Shown here piece by piece: positions 45,040 through 53,204 of a stretch of 64,000 nucleotides of DNA. The stretch is from Saprospiraceae bacterium (GTDB lineage: Bacteria > Bacteroidota > Bacteroidia > Chitinophagales > Saprospiraceae). How positions within the stretch are numbered: the stretch's first letter is position 1; each line of letters begins with the position of its first letter. The notes beneath the pieces were generated by a model. The model saw nothing but the letters and a program-made list of their open reading frames with translations, was not told the origin of the DNA and did no database searches. Both the position numbers and the translations under genes were made by a program. Location of the stretch: positions 244,031 through 308,030 of the forward strand of contig JADJNW010000014.1 in assembly GCA_016714085.1 (NCBI GenBank), read 5' to 3'.

Positions 45040-45822
45040 ATGAAAACCTTGTTGACCCTAACCATCGCTTCTGTTATTCTGTGTGCCAATATCAATTGCC
45101 AATCGGTGGACGCACGCAAAGGAATGGTGCATTTTGATCAGGCCTTTCTGCCGGTGATGATGCACGTGTACAAAGGCGATATGTATCAAGCCAAAAAGGC
45201 AGTCTTTTACCTTGATTTTCAATGGCAAAAGCTGCGCAATCAATATGAATTTGCAAGGAAAGAGTCGCAATGGCGCGATGCTTTTCAAAATATCGGCGAA
45301 CGCTTAGGCGATGCGTATGCAGCTATTGATGGCAATAACGCTAAAATTGCTTTTGCTCAATTGGAGCAAGTAAAAGATGAATTCATCACTTTGCGCGAAC
45401 GCTTTGGTATTGATTATTATTTGGATTATCTCTATGATTTTCAGGCTGCTACAAATACGCTAATGGAAACCAGCGAAGATGAAATGATTTGTCTGTTGCA
45501 ATGGGAAGACTTAGAGCAAATGGCTCTCGAAACCAATCAGGCTTGGCAAGATGTTCGATTTCAACCTATTGATGTAGAATTATATGAACTGGATATAGAA
45601 AAAGCGTCTTTGCTGAAAGCCAAAATGCAGGTAATGACTACTGTAATTAATAATCTAAATAAAGCAATTGATTCAGCTAACCGCGCCGAAGTCGCTAAAG
45701 CTTGTAAGAAAATAGAGCCCGCTTTTGTAGAAATCCTGTGGGTATTCGGCAATTTTGATGCTTCTGCTACTTATTATGCTGACAACAAGAGCGAAAGTAT
45801 TGGAAATCAGATTATTCGATGA
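45040..45822 (+). CDS. Exported helical protein of unknown function
   Basis: From the ATG at 45040 there is a signal sequence ending in a lipobox-like ANINC (MKTLLTLTIASVILCANINC), so it is probably a lipoprotein or periplasmic. The rest (about 240 aa) is helix-rich: GDMYQAKKAVFYLDFQWQKL, FAQLEQVKDEFITLRERFG and KAKMQVMTTVINNLNKAID. It has no domain I recognise; the pattern recalls four-helix bundles such as cytochrome c' or DUF-type helical lipoproteins, but no heme motif CxxCH is present. The frame continues upstream to 44980, which I reject (hairpin). Its last 4 bases overlap the following CBS gene. Confidence 0.7.
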   Translation: MKTLLTLTIASVILCANINCQSVDARKGMVHFDQAFLPVMMHVYKGDMYQAKKAVFYLDFQWQKLRNQYEFARKESQWRDAFQNIGERLGDAYAAIDGNNAKIAFAQLEQVKDEFITLRERFGIDYYLDYLYDFQAATNTLMETSEDEMICLLQWEDLEQMALETNQAWQDVRFQPIDVELYELDIEKASLLKAKMQVMTTVINNLNKAIDSANRAEVAKACKKIEPAFVEILWVFGNFDASATYYADNKSESIGNQIIR

Positions 45823-46346
45823 ACAAAAAAACAAAACGTATGAACCCGGAACGAGCCATCAGCGAAATCATGACGACCCGCCTCATCACTGTAACCCCCG
45901 ATACGAGCGCGAAAGAAGTGTATGATATTTTTAAGAAAAATGATTTTCACCACTTGCCTGTGGTTGAAAAAGGGGAGATTTTAATTGGCATTATCAGCAA
46001 AGAAGATTTTTTCAAAGTATCTTATATCCTTTCGCAGCAAACCACCGGCAAAACCTGGAGCGAAGCGCATTATCAGTCTTTACATGCCAAGGATTTTATG
46101 ACTAATTATCCTATGACCCTTGATCCTGACGATACCATTGGGCTTGCGGCAGATGTCTTTCTGACCAATAAATTTCATGCTTTGCCAGTAGTGGAAGATC
46201 ACCGATTGGTGGGCATTGTGACCACACACGACTTACTGACCTACAGCTTTAATTCTACTTACGTTGACGATGAGGAGTACAACGAAGAGGATGAGGATCT
46301 GATAGAAGAAGGAGGCGTTGGAAATGACGACAATGAGCTTTTTTAA
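45819..46346 (+). CDS. Tandem CBS-domain protein
   Basis: A 175-residue soluble protein made of two CBS motifs, a Bateman module (residues about 12-70 and 95-145: AISEIMTTRLITVTP, FHHLPVVEKGEILIGIIS, KDFMTNYPMTLDPDDT, FHALPVVEDHRLVGIVTTHD). Such modules bind adenine nucleotides and sense energy state. The C-terminus is a very acidic tail (DDEEYNEEDEDLIEEGG). The start ATGA overlaps the upstream gene. The gene at 46388 is a close relative, so the two are tandem duplicates. Confidence 0.9.
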   Translation: MNKKTKRMNPERAISEIMTTRLITVTPDTSAKEVYDIFKKNDFHHLPVVEKGEILIGIISKEDFFKVSYILSQQTTGKTWSEAHYQSLHAKDFMTNYPMTLDPDDTIGLAADVFLTNKFHALPVVEDHRLVGIVTTHDLLTYSFNSTYVDDEEYNEEDEDLIEEGGVGNDDNELF

Positions 46347-46387
46347 GGTAATAAATGATATTCGTTTAACCTTAAAAACTAGATATT

Positions 46388-46816
46388 ATGAATAAGATGA
46401 CTTATGTAAATGCCATTATGACCACCAATGTCATTAGCGTTGCGCCTAATGATACAATGGATAAAGTGCATTCGATCTTTCAAAAAGATAATATTCATCA
46501 CCTTCCTGTCACCGAAAATGGAAAAATTGTAGGTATCCTGAGCTATTCCGATTATTTGCGCTTGCAAAATTCCTTCACGCTTTTTAATACTTTGAGAAGC
46601 GAAGTTACGAACCTGGTTTTGATGAAATCGCTCCTGGTGAAAGAAGTGATGACTAAGCAAGTGGCTAAAGTTCAACCAAACGACACCATAGAAGTAGCCG
46701 CAGGATATTTTCGGGAAAATCGCTTCCACGCCTTACCAGTAGTGGATTCTGATGGCACCTTAGTGGGCATTCTCACTACTTATGATCTGCTCAATTATGC
46801 TTTCAGCGATAATTAA
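46388..46816 (+). CDS. Tandem CBS-domain protein (paralogue of the preceding gene)
   Basis: A 142-residue Bateman module: AIMTTNVISVAPNDTMDKV, NIHHLPVTENGKIVGILSYS in the first CBS and VKEVMTKQVAKVQPNDT, FHALPVVDSDGTLVGILTTY in the second. It lacks the acidic tail of its neighbour. The start ATG at 46388 (MNKMTYV) lies 41 bases after the neighbour. Two such proteins beside hsp20 suggest a stress or energy-status function, but no partner effector is visible. Confidence 0.9.
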   Translation: MNKMTYVNAIMTTNVISVAPNDTMDKVHSIFQKDNIHHLPVTENGKIVGILSYSDYLRLQNSFTLFNTLRSEVTNLVLMKSLLVKEVMTKQVAKVQPNDTIEVAAGYFRENRFHALPVVDSDGTLVGILTTYDLLNYAFSDN

Positions 46817-46832
46817 GCCTCTTCAATTTTAC

Positions 46833-46854
46833 TATCTTTGATTGCAAATCAAAG
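46833..46854 (+). promoter_or_regulatory. Promoter element with embedded hairpin before the S10 gene
   Basis: TATCTTTG at 46833-46840 matches the -7 element. The overlapping CTTTGATTGCAAATCAAAG (46836-46854) is a perfect 8-bp stem with a tiny loop, 20 bases after the CBS stop. Either a promoter for the S10 gene or a weak terminator for the CBS genes is possible; the two readings exclude each other only in part. Confidence 0.35.
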
Positions 46855-46979
46855 TTCTCCTGGTTTTTTCCTATCAAGAAAAATACTTACTTATTGCTTT
46901 CAAGTTAATAGAAAATATTCTATTGACAGAATGTCTAAATCGTAAAACCTACCTTTTTAACGCCTAATAATAATTGAAC

Positions 46980-48464
46980 ATGAAAAAACTCATTATTACT
47001 ACATTTCTTTTAGTAAATATAATGATTGTATGCCGGGCACAAGAAGAGCGGATGCTCCCCGCAGATACAATGATTATGACCAAACACGAAGTGAGCATCA
47101 AAGGTCAGCGTGTGCCATATACGGCTACCACAGGTACGCAGCCGGTTTGGAATGAAGCTGGCAAACCCATTGCTGCTCTGCATTATACATATTATGAACG
47201 TACTGATATACAAGATCGCGCGGCGCGTCCGCTGGTGATTTCATTCAATGGCGGGCCTGGCTCGGCTTCTGTGTGGATGCATATTGCGTACACCGGCCCA
47301 AAAAATATTATTATTGATGACGAAGGTTACCCTGTACAACCCTATGGCATTCGTGATAATCCGCATTCTATTTTAGATGTAGCAGATATTGTATATATAA
47401 ATCCAGTCAATACAGGCTATTCGCGCATTTTAGATAAAGATGCGAAGCGGGAAACATTTTTTGGTGTAAATGCAGATATTAAATATTTAGCAGAATGGCT
47501 CAATACTTTTGTAAGTCGCAAGAATCGTTGGCAGTCGCCCAAATATTTGATCGGTGAAAGCTACGGCACCACACGTGTATCGGGCTTAGCTTTAGAGTTG
47601 CAAAATGCGCAGTGGATGTACCTCAATGGTGTGATTTTAGTGTCGCCGACTGGCTTGGGTATCGAACGAGATGGGCCGGTGGATGCCGCCAATCGCTTGC
47701 CTTATTTCGCCGCAACTGCCTGGTTTCACAAAGTTTTAGCACCAGAATTACAGCAAAAAGATTTGGATCAATTGCTCGTGGAAGCAGAAAATTTCACCAT
47801 CAACGAATTGCTTCCAGCTATGGCGATGGGCGGTTTTATAGATGAGCAAAAGAGGAAAGCGCTGGCTCAAAAAATGGCGTATTACTCTGGCATATCAGAA
47901 AAAACAATTTTACAACATAATCTGGATGTACCTTATAATTTCTTCTGGAAAGACCTGCTGCGTGAGCGCGGCGGCTACACCGTTGGGCGCTTGGATTCTC
48001 GCTACAAAGGCATTGATAGCAAGGAAGCAGGGGTTAGTCCTGATTATAATTCAGAAATTACATCGTGGTTACATTCATTTACGCCGGCTATTAATTATTA
48101 CTTTAGAAATCAATTAAATTTTAAAACCGATATCAAATATAATATGTTCGGGCCTGTCAATCCCTGGGATCGAAGCGGTGATAACACTGGCGAAAACCTC
48201 CGCCAGGCGATGGCCCAAAATCCTTACTTGAAAGTAATGGTGCAATCGGGTTTTTACGATGGTGCAACTACTTATTTTAATGCCAAATATTCGATGTGGC
48301 ATCTTGATCCCAGCGGCAGAATGAAAGATCGCCTGCGTTTTGAGGGTTATCGCAGCGGACACATGATGTACCTCCGCCAGGAAGATCTCGCCAAAGCAAA
48401 TGAGCATATCCGCGAGTTTATTCGTGCATCTTTGCCAAAGAAAGGGCAGGCTGCGAAGTATTGA
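46980..48464 (+). CDS. Secreted S10 serine carboxypeptidase
   Basis: A signal peptide (MKKLIITTFLLVNIMIVCRAQ) precedes a 470-residue S10 (carboxypeptidase Y-like) domain. Its oxyanion block is SFNGGPGSASVWMH, the nucleophile Ser sits in LIGESYGTTRVSG, Asp is probably in SGFYDGATTYF and His in GYRSGHMMYL. Such enzymes remove C-terminal residues; Bacteroidota often have several in the envelope. The frame begins with a TTG at 46974, but the ATG at 46980 is preferred. A two-arm terminator at 48481-48522 follows. Confidence 0.9.
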   Translation: MKKLIITTFLLVNIMIVCRAQEERMLPADTMIMTKHEVSIKGQRVPYTATTGTQPVWNEAGKPIAALHYTYYERTDIQDRAARPLVISFNGGPGSASVWMHIAYTGPKNIIIDDEGYPVQPYGIRDNPHSILDVADIVYINPVNTGYSRILDKDAKRETFFGVNADIKYLAEWLNTFVSRKNRWQSPKYLIGESYGTTRVSGLALELQNAQWMYLNGVILVSPTGLGIERDGPVDAANRLPYFAATAWFHKVLAPELQQKDLDQLLVEAENFTINELLPAMAMGGFIDEQKRKALAQKMAYYSGISEKTILQHNLDVPYNFFWKDLLRERGGYTVGRLDSRYKGIDSKEAGVSPDYNSEITSWLHSFTPAINYYFRNQLNFKTDIKYNMFGPVNPWDRSGDNTGENLRQAMAQNPYLKVMVQSGFYDGATTYFNAKYSMWHLDPSGRMKDRLRFEGYRSGHMMYLRQEDLAKANEHIREFIRASLPKKGQAAKY

Positions 48465-48480
48465 TAATCAGATTGTAAGT

Positions 48481-48522
48481 AGAAGGAGATTAGCGTTTTA
48501 TACATAACACTAACCTCCTTCT
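48481..48522. terminator. Hairpin between convergent genes
   Basis: AGAAGGAGATTAGCGTT (48481-48497) pairs with AACACTAACCTCCTTCT (48506-48522) with two mismatches. It lies between the S10 gene and the convergent metalloprotease and may serve both. Confidence 0.5.
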
Positions 48523-48533
48523 CCAAGATCATC

Positions 48534-50423
48534 TTATCTGATGTCGTCTGTTTCTCGATTTCGATTGATCAACAAGAATATAATTATTAAACCCAATACA
48601 ATAATAATACCCCAAAACCACCAAGGCATATAGGACGGGCTTTCTGGCGTTGGTGGCAACTCTTTAATAATATCATCAGGTATGCCATTCCCATCCGCAT
48701 CTTTCGATGTTCCATTTTTTATATCAATCAAATCGTCTATTCCATTATTATTAAAATCAGGTTTGATGCCAGAAAACTGATATTGCACATACGTTCTCAG
48801 ATCACCTGTTACAAATTCATTTCGATTGGGATCAAAATAAGTAGCATTAGGTTCGACAATAGTGGCTGTCACGTAAATCATAGTGGAGGGAAACAGACTT
48901 AGCAAAGTGCCATGGAAGCAATAATTGATTTTACCATTGAAAACATCTCCCGGCCCAATCCCTTTTACACAGCCCGTAGAATCAAAAGTGATATTTATAC
49001 GGCGAGGATCTGTTAATTTCCCAAAAAAAACGGCTAATACCGTATCTAAAATCAAGCGCTGCTGCTGCTCTACATTACCTTCTGAAAGTACCTTTAATCC
49101 TCGAAAATCGACAAGCCGATCCTGTTCTGGATTAGGGAAAATGCCTCCGTCAAAATTGCGCATAGATTTTAAATCTGCTACTCGTGGCAGAAAGTCAATT
49201 CTCAAATTTTCGAGCCGTATTTGTCTTGTGGTGCTGAGTTGCCTTACTCTTGAACTATCGATACCATTATTAAATATTCGCATACTAACTTCTCCTGTCG
49301 ATGTATCAATAAATCCCTGGTCAAAGCCAACTGTACGCGGACTCAACGGTAATGTCAAATTACCATTTTTCAAGGTGACACCTACCACAATGACTGCTTC
49401 ATCTTCTTCAAAGGCCAAGCCTATATGGAATCTATGCCCGGCAGGAACTTGCCCACTGCTATCAGGTTGGGGTTGATCAAATATTATTTCAAATTTTTTA
49501 TATATATCATCAAAAAGCCAGTGGTTATTACTAATATGCTCTACTCTCGGAGCTTGCCAGGGGCATCGACTCAGGTCTGCGTTATTTATTGTGAGGTTAT
49601 TTGCTTTGCTAAACACCGTTATAATCAGCTGATCAGCTGCCTGATTATTAGGATTAATAAGTTCCCAGCTATGTAAAGTATTTACCTGAAGCCCCAATCT
49701 ATGCGCTAATGCGCCAAAACTGGTATTGCTAAAATGCTTAGATACAGTTGCACGATTATTACCATCCGTAGTATTACCCTCGGCCATAAGGTGATTGGTC
49801 AATGTATCTTCCTGTGAGCTGCTCGGTAAAGCGATAGAATGATCCAATCCATAATTATGTGCCGCTTCGTGTGCCGCTGTTGTTGCGATAGCATTGACCC
49901 ATCGTTTTGAAATATCAGTATGACTGGAGTTCAGTGCGCCACCCGTGCCACTAAACTCATTTTTTAATTCACCGACCCAAATACTGGCATAACTCAAATT
50001 AGCTTCTTCACTAAGGTCAATCCCTTGCGCCAGACCGAAAACGATTCTTGAAGAATTACCATCATCACTAGTGGAGATACCTATAATATTTGCCCGAGCA
50101 TTGGTAGTAGTATTTAGAACAGGAAGCGATTGCGTTTTCAACACCCCTACATCCAATTCGCAGAAATGATCAGCCACCAAATCTCTAATGTTTTCTTGTA
50201 GATCACTAGAAGAAGCTCCACTGAACAGTGCATCGGCATCGAATACTGTTAGGGGATCAGTTGATATTTGGCCGCTCCCAAAATTGGGAAACGCCGTATT
50301 TATTGTAGGGAAATAGAGATGTATTTTATTCAGTTTGGTGTTCGGATCAGTTGTATAAGGGCAATTTTGACTAAATCCAATGACTGGGAAAATAATGCCC
50401 AGCAGGAATGAGATTGTTCTCAT
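48534..50423 (-). CDS. Reprolysin-like zinc metalloprotease with C-terminal membrane anchor
   Basis: The product (629 aa) has a signal peptide (MRTISFLLGIIFPVIGFSQ) and the metzincin zinc motif HEAAHNYGLDH (HExxHxxGxxH) at about residues 190-200. The Met-turn may be in TNHLMAEGNT. The C-terminal third has a calcium-loop repeat (DFNNNGIDDLIDIKNG, DADGNGIPDDII), a proline-rich spacer and one membrane helix (WWFWGIIIVLGLIIIFLL) followed by a basic tail. It is therefore a cell-surface or inner-membrane-anchored protease, unlike the usual secreted type with a T9SS tail. The role of the region between (about 230-520) is unknown. Confidence 0.82.
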   Translation of the reverse strand: MRTISFLLGIIFPVIGFSQNCPYTTDPNTKLNKIHLYFPTINTAFPNFGSGQISTDPLTVFDADALFSGASSSDLQENIRDLVADHFCELDVGVLKTQSLPVLNTTTNARANIIGISTSDDGNSSRIVFGLAQGIDLSEEANLSYASIWVGELKNEFSGTGGALNSSHTDISKRWVNAIATTAAHEAAHNYGLDHSIALPSSSQEDTLTNHLMAEGNTTDGNNRATVSKHFSNTSFGALAHRLGLQVNTLHSWELINPNNQAADQLIITVFSKANNLTINNADLSRCPWQAPRVEHISNNHWLFDDIYKKFEIIFDQPQPDSSGQVPAGHRFHIGLAFEEDEAVIVVGVTLKNGNLTLPLSPRTVGFDQGFIDTSTGEVSMRIFNNGIDSSRVRQLSTTRQIRLENLRIDFLPRVADLKSMRNFDGGIFPNPEQDRLVDFRGLKVLSEGNVEQQQRLILDTVLAVFFGKLTDPRRINITFDSTGCVKGIGPGDVFNGKINYCFHGTLLSLFPSTMIYVTATIVEPNATYFDPNRNEFVTGDLRTYVQYQFSGIKPDFNNNGIDDLIDIKNGTSKDADGNGIPDDIIKELPPTPESPSYMPWWFWGIIIVLGLIIIFLLINRNRETDDIR

Positions 50424-50581
50424 AATATTTTGGGGTTTAAAATAAAAAAAATGATAGTCTAAATCGTTGATTTACAATAATTTATTATCAACTTGCTGTC
50501 AGGGAGTTTATAGAAATCAAAATACGTAGTAAGGAAAATTAAATGTCTTGTCGCACTTAATTCTTGATTATCAATTGCAAA

Positions 50582-50620
50582 AAGAAGACGATACCTGCTA
50601 GGAAGAAGTATCGCCTTCTT
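50582..50620 (-). terminator. Terminator after the heme peroxidase gene
   Basis: AAGAAGACGATAC (50582-50594) and GTATCGCCTTCTT (50608-50620) pair with one mismatch around a 13-nt loop. On the minus strand the stem runs into TTTTTGC. It lies 24 bases after the peroxidase stop and before the metalloprotease start. Confidence 0.65.
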
Positions 50621-50643
50621 TTACTTTAAGCTATAACAATAGG

Positions 50644-52165
50644 TCAAATCGATATCGCTGTGCTTACACCTCTATACACACCTTTTTCTAGCAAGCTCTC
50701 TTTGATCAGATCGGACATTGTAAAATCCCCTCTTTCCGGCTCCCAATGGGGATTGTTAGTTTTGTTATTATTGTAAAGATAGGAGGTAATGTCTGCTTCC
50801 AGCAACCCGATTAAAACTTCACCGACAATTCTACCGCCCACTGGGCCTAATCCTTCGCCGGGGCTTCTCTGTCCATTTTTCTCGGTGCGGCCTATACAAG
50901 CAGCTTCCGCTAAAATATAGAGCCACAAAGGAATACCAGCATCAAGAATATTAATTTGAGCGGTCTCCGAGTCATTTTTCAGCAAATCAACCACGGTTTG
51001 TTTGGTTAATTCAATTTCATAATCTGTGACGCCATTCACTTTTTCTTTTATAAACTCCGCAATCGCTTCGCCTGAAGGCAGCTTGAAATCTTTACTCCGC
51101 ACCAAATTCCTTGCCGCCAGCGAGCGCTCTGCCGTAGGTGGCACAAATGGCAGCTCTAATAAGGTAGCAGCCAATCTTACATCCAACTTGCCCGCTTTTT
51201 GGGGTTTACTAAAATCAATTTCAAAGAAATGTTTCCAATCTACGATTTGTTGCGCCTGCAAAACTGGAGCAAAGCCTCTGCCCACTTCTGAGCTGAAAAG
51301 ATCTAAAGGAGGCGTTTCATCGTTCAATACTACATTATTGGTAATCATCGAATGCCCAAATCGATAAGCGCCACAGCAAATTCAATCGGAATGAAAGGAC
51401 GATCTTTGGGTTGATAGAAACGCTGTTTCGCAGGAGTAGATAAAATTTCTTGCACAAGTTTTTCTCCAATAATACATGGCAAAAACTCATGTACAATCAT
51501 CCATTGATAGCTCCAGCGTACCGTTTTGCTTGCTTCTTCAAAATTCCCATTAAATTTTTTCATCATCCGATTGTGAAAACGCAAAAACGCGAGATGCAGC
51601 TGCGAGATAATTCTGTTTTCGTCATTTCTGGGGTCGCCTATGATCGCCGCACCTACTGCATTGCGAGGCAGGTCATCTGCCGCCAGCCATTGCTCAATGG
51701 GAAAGCAGCTCCTTCTGCGCCTGTGACCAAAAAACCATTGAAATTGCCGCCTCCAAACGCATTCAAATTAAGGTTATAAAAGTGCGGACTAATGCCGGGT
51801 CCATCTCCATATACACTATCTAAGTCCAGGGCAGGTGTTCTGAAGTTTTTTACAGCTAAGGGGTCTTGTGCAGCATCTAAAGGCGAAATGGGATCAAAGG
51901 TGATATCATGGTCAATAAATTGCCCTAAAAATATGAATCCCAATGGGATAGAGTAAGTCCTCTCGGTGTGAATACCACCGTCCATTGGGCCACCTTTTCT
52001 TCCAATTTTTACGAGTTCCTGTGTGCGTAGGCGTGAAGCTTTGTTGACAAGTTCGGGAAACATACGTCCGAATCTACCTTCGGAAGGCGCGTCCGGGGAA
52101 TTTTGATTATCAATAACAATATTAATACCCCGTTGAGTTAAATCACCGTGATTTGGCTTAGACAT
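50644..52165 (-). CDS. Animal-type heme peroxidase, two frameshifts
   Basis: This is a member of the peroxidase-cyclooxygenase superfamily. FIFLGQFIDHDITFDPIS contains the distal His and its Gln/Asp neighbours. In the middle section VRWSYQWMIVHEFLP contains the proximal helix with Tyr/His. DDLPRNAVGAAIIGDPRNDE and ISQLHLAFLRFHNRMM are typical of the family. Three frames are needed. The first (52165) is right to about 51690, the next carries DDLPRNAVGA through VHEFLP, and the third opens near 51355 with ALYRFGHSMITNNVVLN. Each step is one lost base. Joined length about 507 aa. No signal peptide is visible, so it may act in the cytoplasm. The substrate is unknown. Confidence 0.85.
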
Positions 52166-52423
52166 GATATTTAGGTTTTTTGAGGTAAAAAAATCTTACT
52201 CAAGAATATGATTTTCCTGAGTTTAAAATATTGGTTTTTAAAACATTAAAATTAAAAGTAAAATTTTACCAAATCAAGTAACAGGCACTTATTTTTTACT
52301 TAATATTCACTTAAAAAATGATTAAAACATTATAATTCTAAATTTCATGATCGCATACACCAAAAATCTTTTATTAAGCATCTGTCTGTATAATTTATTT
52401 CTATTCTTTAAATTTTAATATTT

Positions 52424-53143
52424 ATGAAATTAACTTCAAATAAAATAATTTTATTTACTTGTTTTTTAATTTTATTACATATAAATGTAATAGCGCAAAT
52501 AGAAGGGTTATGGATTGTGAAAAAAGTACTGGTTGGGAATGAAGTAATGACGCCAGTTGCAAAATGGGTGAAGCTGGAAGCAGGTGGCACACAATTATCT
52601 GGTAATGGCTGGTTACAACATACTTTTGGGACATGGAATTATGATACTTCTACTTCTGAGCTATCGCTCTTCTCAGAACCCGGGCCGGTAGATGAATTTG
52701 GGGCGTTTAAAGTTAAGTATCAAGGTCAACACATGACATGGGAAAGAATGGAGGAAGGTGAAAAAATACTGGTAGAATTGGAAAGAACAGAAGCTTTACC
52801 GCGTAGCTCCGCCGATGAAATGCAAGGGGTTTGGGATTTGGAAAAAGTGACGAAACAAAATGAAGATATTACCAATCAATTTGATCCCGAAGGTAAAGCA
52901 TATATTTTTATCCGCTGGGATCGAATTTATGTGGAAAGAACCGCCGGAGGGGAACGCGCTACTGGCTTTTGGTATATCAATGCCCATCGCCCTGATTTAC
53001 AGTTGATTAGTTATGATAAAAATATAAAAGATCAAACATGGCGCATTTCGTTTTCCGATTCAAAAATGACATGGACTGGTTTGGATGAAAAGAATAAAAA
53101 TCTTGTGTTGACTTATGAAAGGATAAAAAATTTTCCAAAATAA
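52424..53143 (+). CDS. Exported protein with two lipocalin-like repeats
   Basis: After a signal peptide (MKLTSNKIILFTCFLILL, to IAQ) the protein has two homologous halves of about 105 aa. Half one: IEGLWIVKKVLVGNEVMTPV, FGTWNYDTSTSELSLFSEPG, QHMTWERMEEGEKILVELER, TEALP. Half two: MQGVWDLEKVTKQNEDITNQ, TGFWYINAHRPDLQLISYD, SKMTWTGLDEKNKNLVLTYE, KNFP. Both fit the lipocalin-like (DUF4488 or related) fold of Bacteroidota. The function is probably binding of a small hydrophobic or redox ligand, unproven. It is convergent with the DUF5916 gene and ends in a terminator. Confidence 0.75.
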   Translation: MKLTSNKIILFTCFLILLHINVIAQIEGLWIVKKVLVGNEVMTPVAKWVKLEAGGTQLSGNGWLQHTFGTWNYDTSTSELSLFSEPGPVDEFGAFKVKYQGQHMTWERMEEGEKILVELERTEALPRSSADEMQGVWDLEKVTKQNEDITNQFDPEGKAYIFIRWDRIYVERTAGGERATGFWYINAHRPDLQLISYDKNIKDQTWRISFSDSKMTWTGLDEKNKNLVLTYERIKNFPK

Positions 53144-53149
53144 ATTATG

Positions 53150-53194
53150 ATAAGGGATCGGATAATTTTACATAAAAACCATCTGATCCCTTAT
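53150..53194. terminator. Bidirectional terminator between convergent genes
   Basis: ATAAGGGATCGGAT (53150-53163) pairs with ATCTGATCCCTTAT (53181-53194) with one mismatch. The plus-strand side leads into TTTTATT, so it ends the lipocalin-like gene. It lies 10 bases before the DUF5916 stop, so it can act on both. Confidence 0.65.
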
Positions 53195-53204
53195 TTTATT
53201 AAGC

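Noticed and set aside
48925..49476. 183-codon plus-strand frame inside the metalloprotease gene
   Set aside because: Shadow of the minus-strand coding sequence; Ser/Pro-rich composition without motifs.
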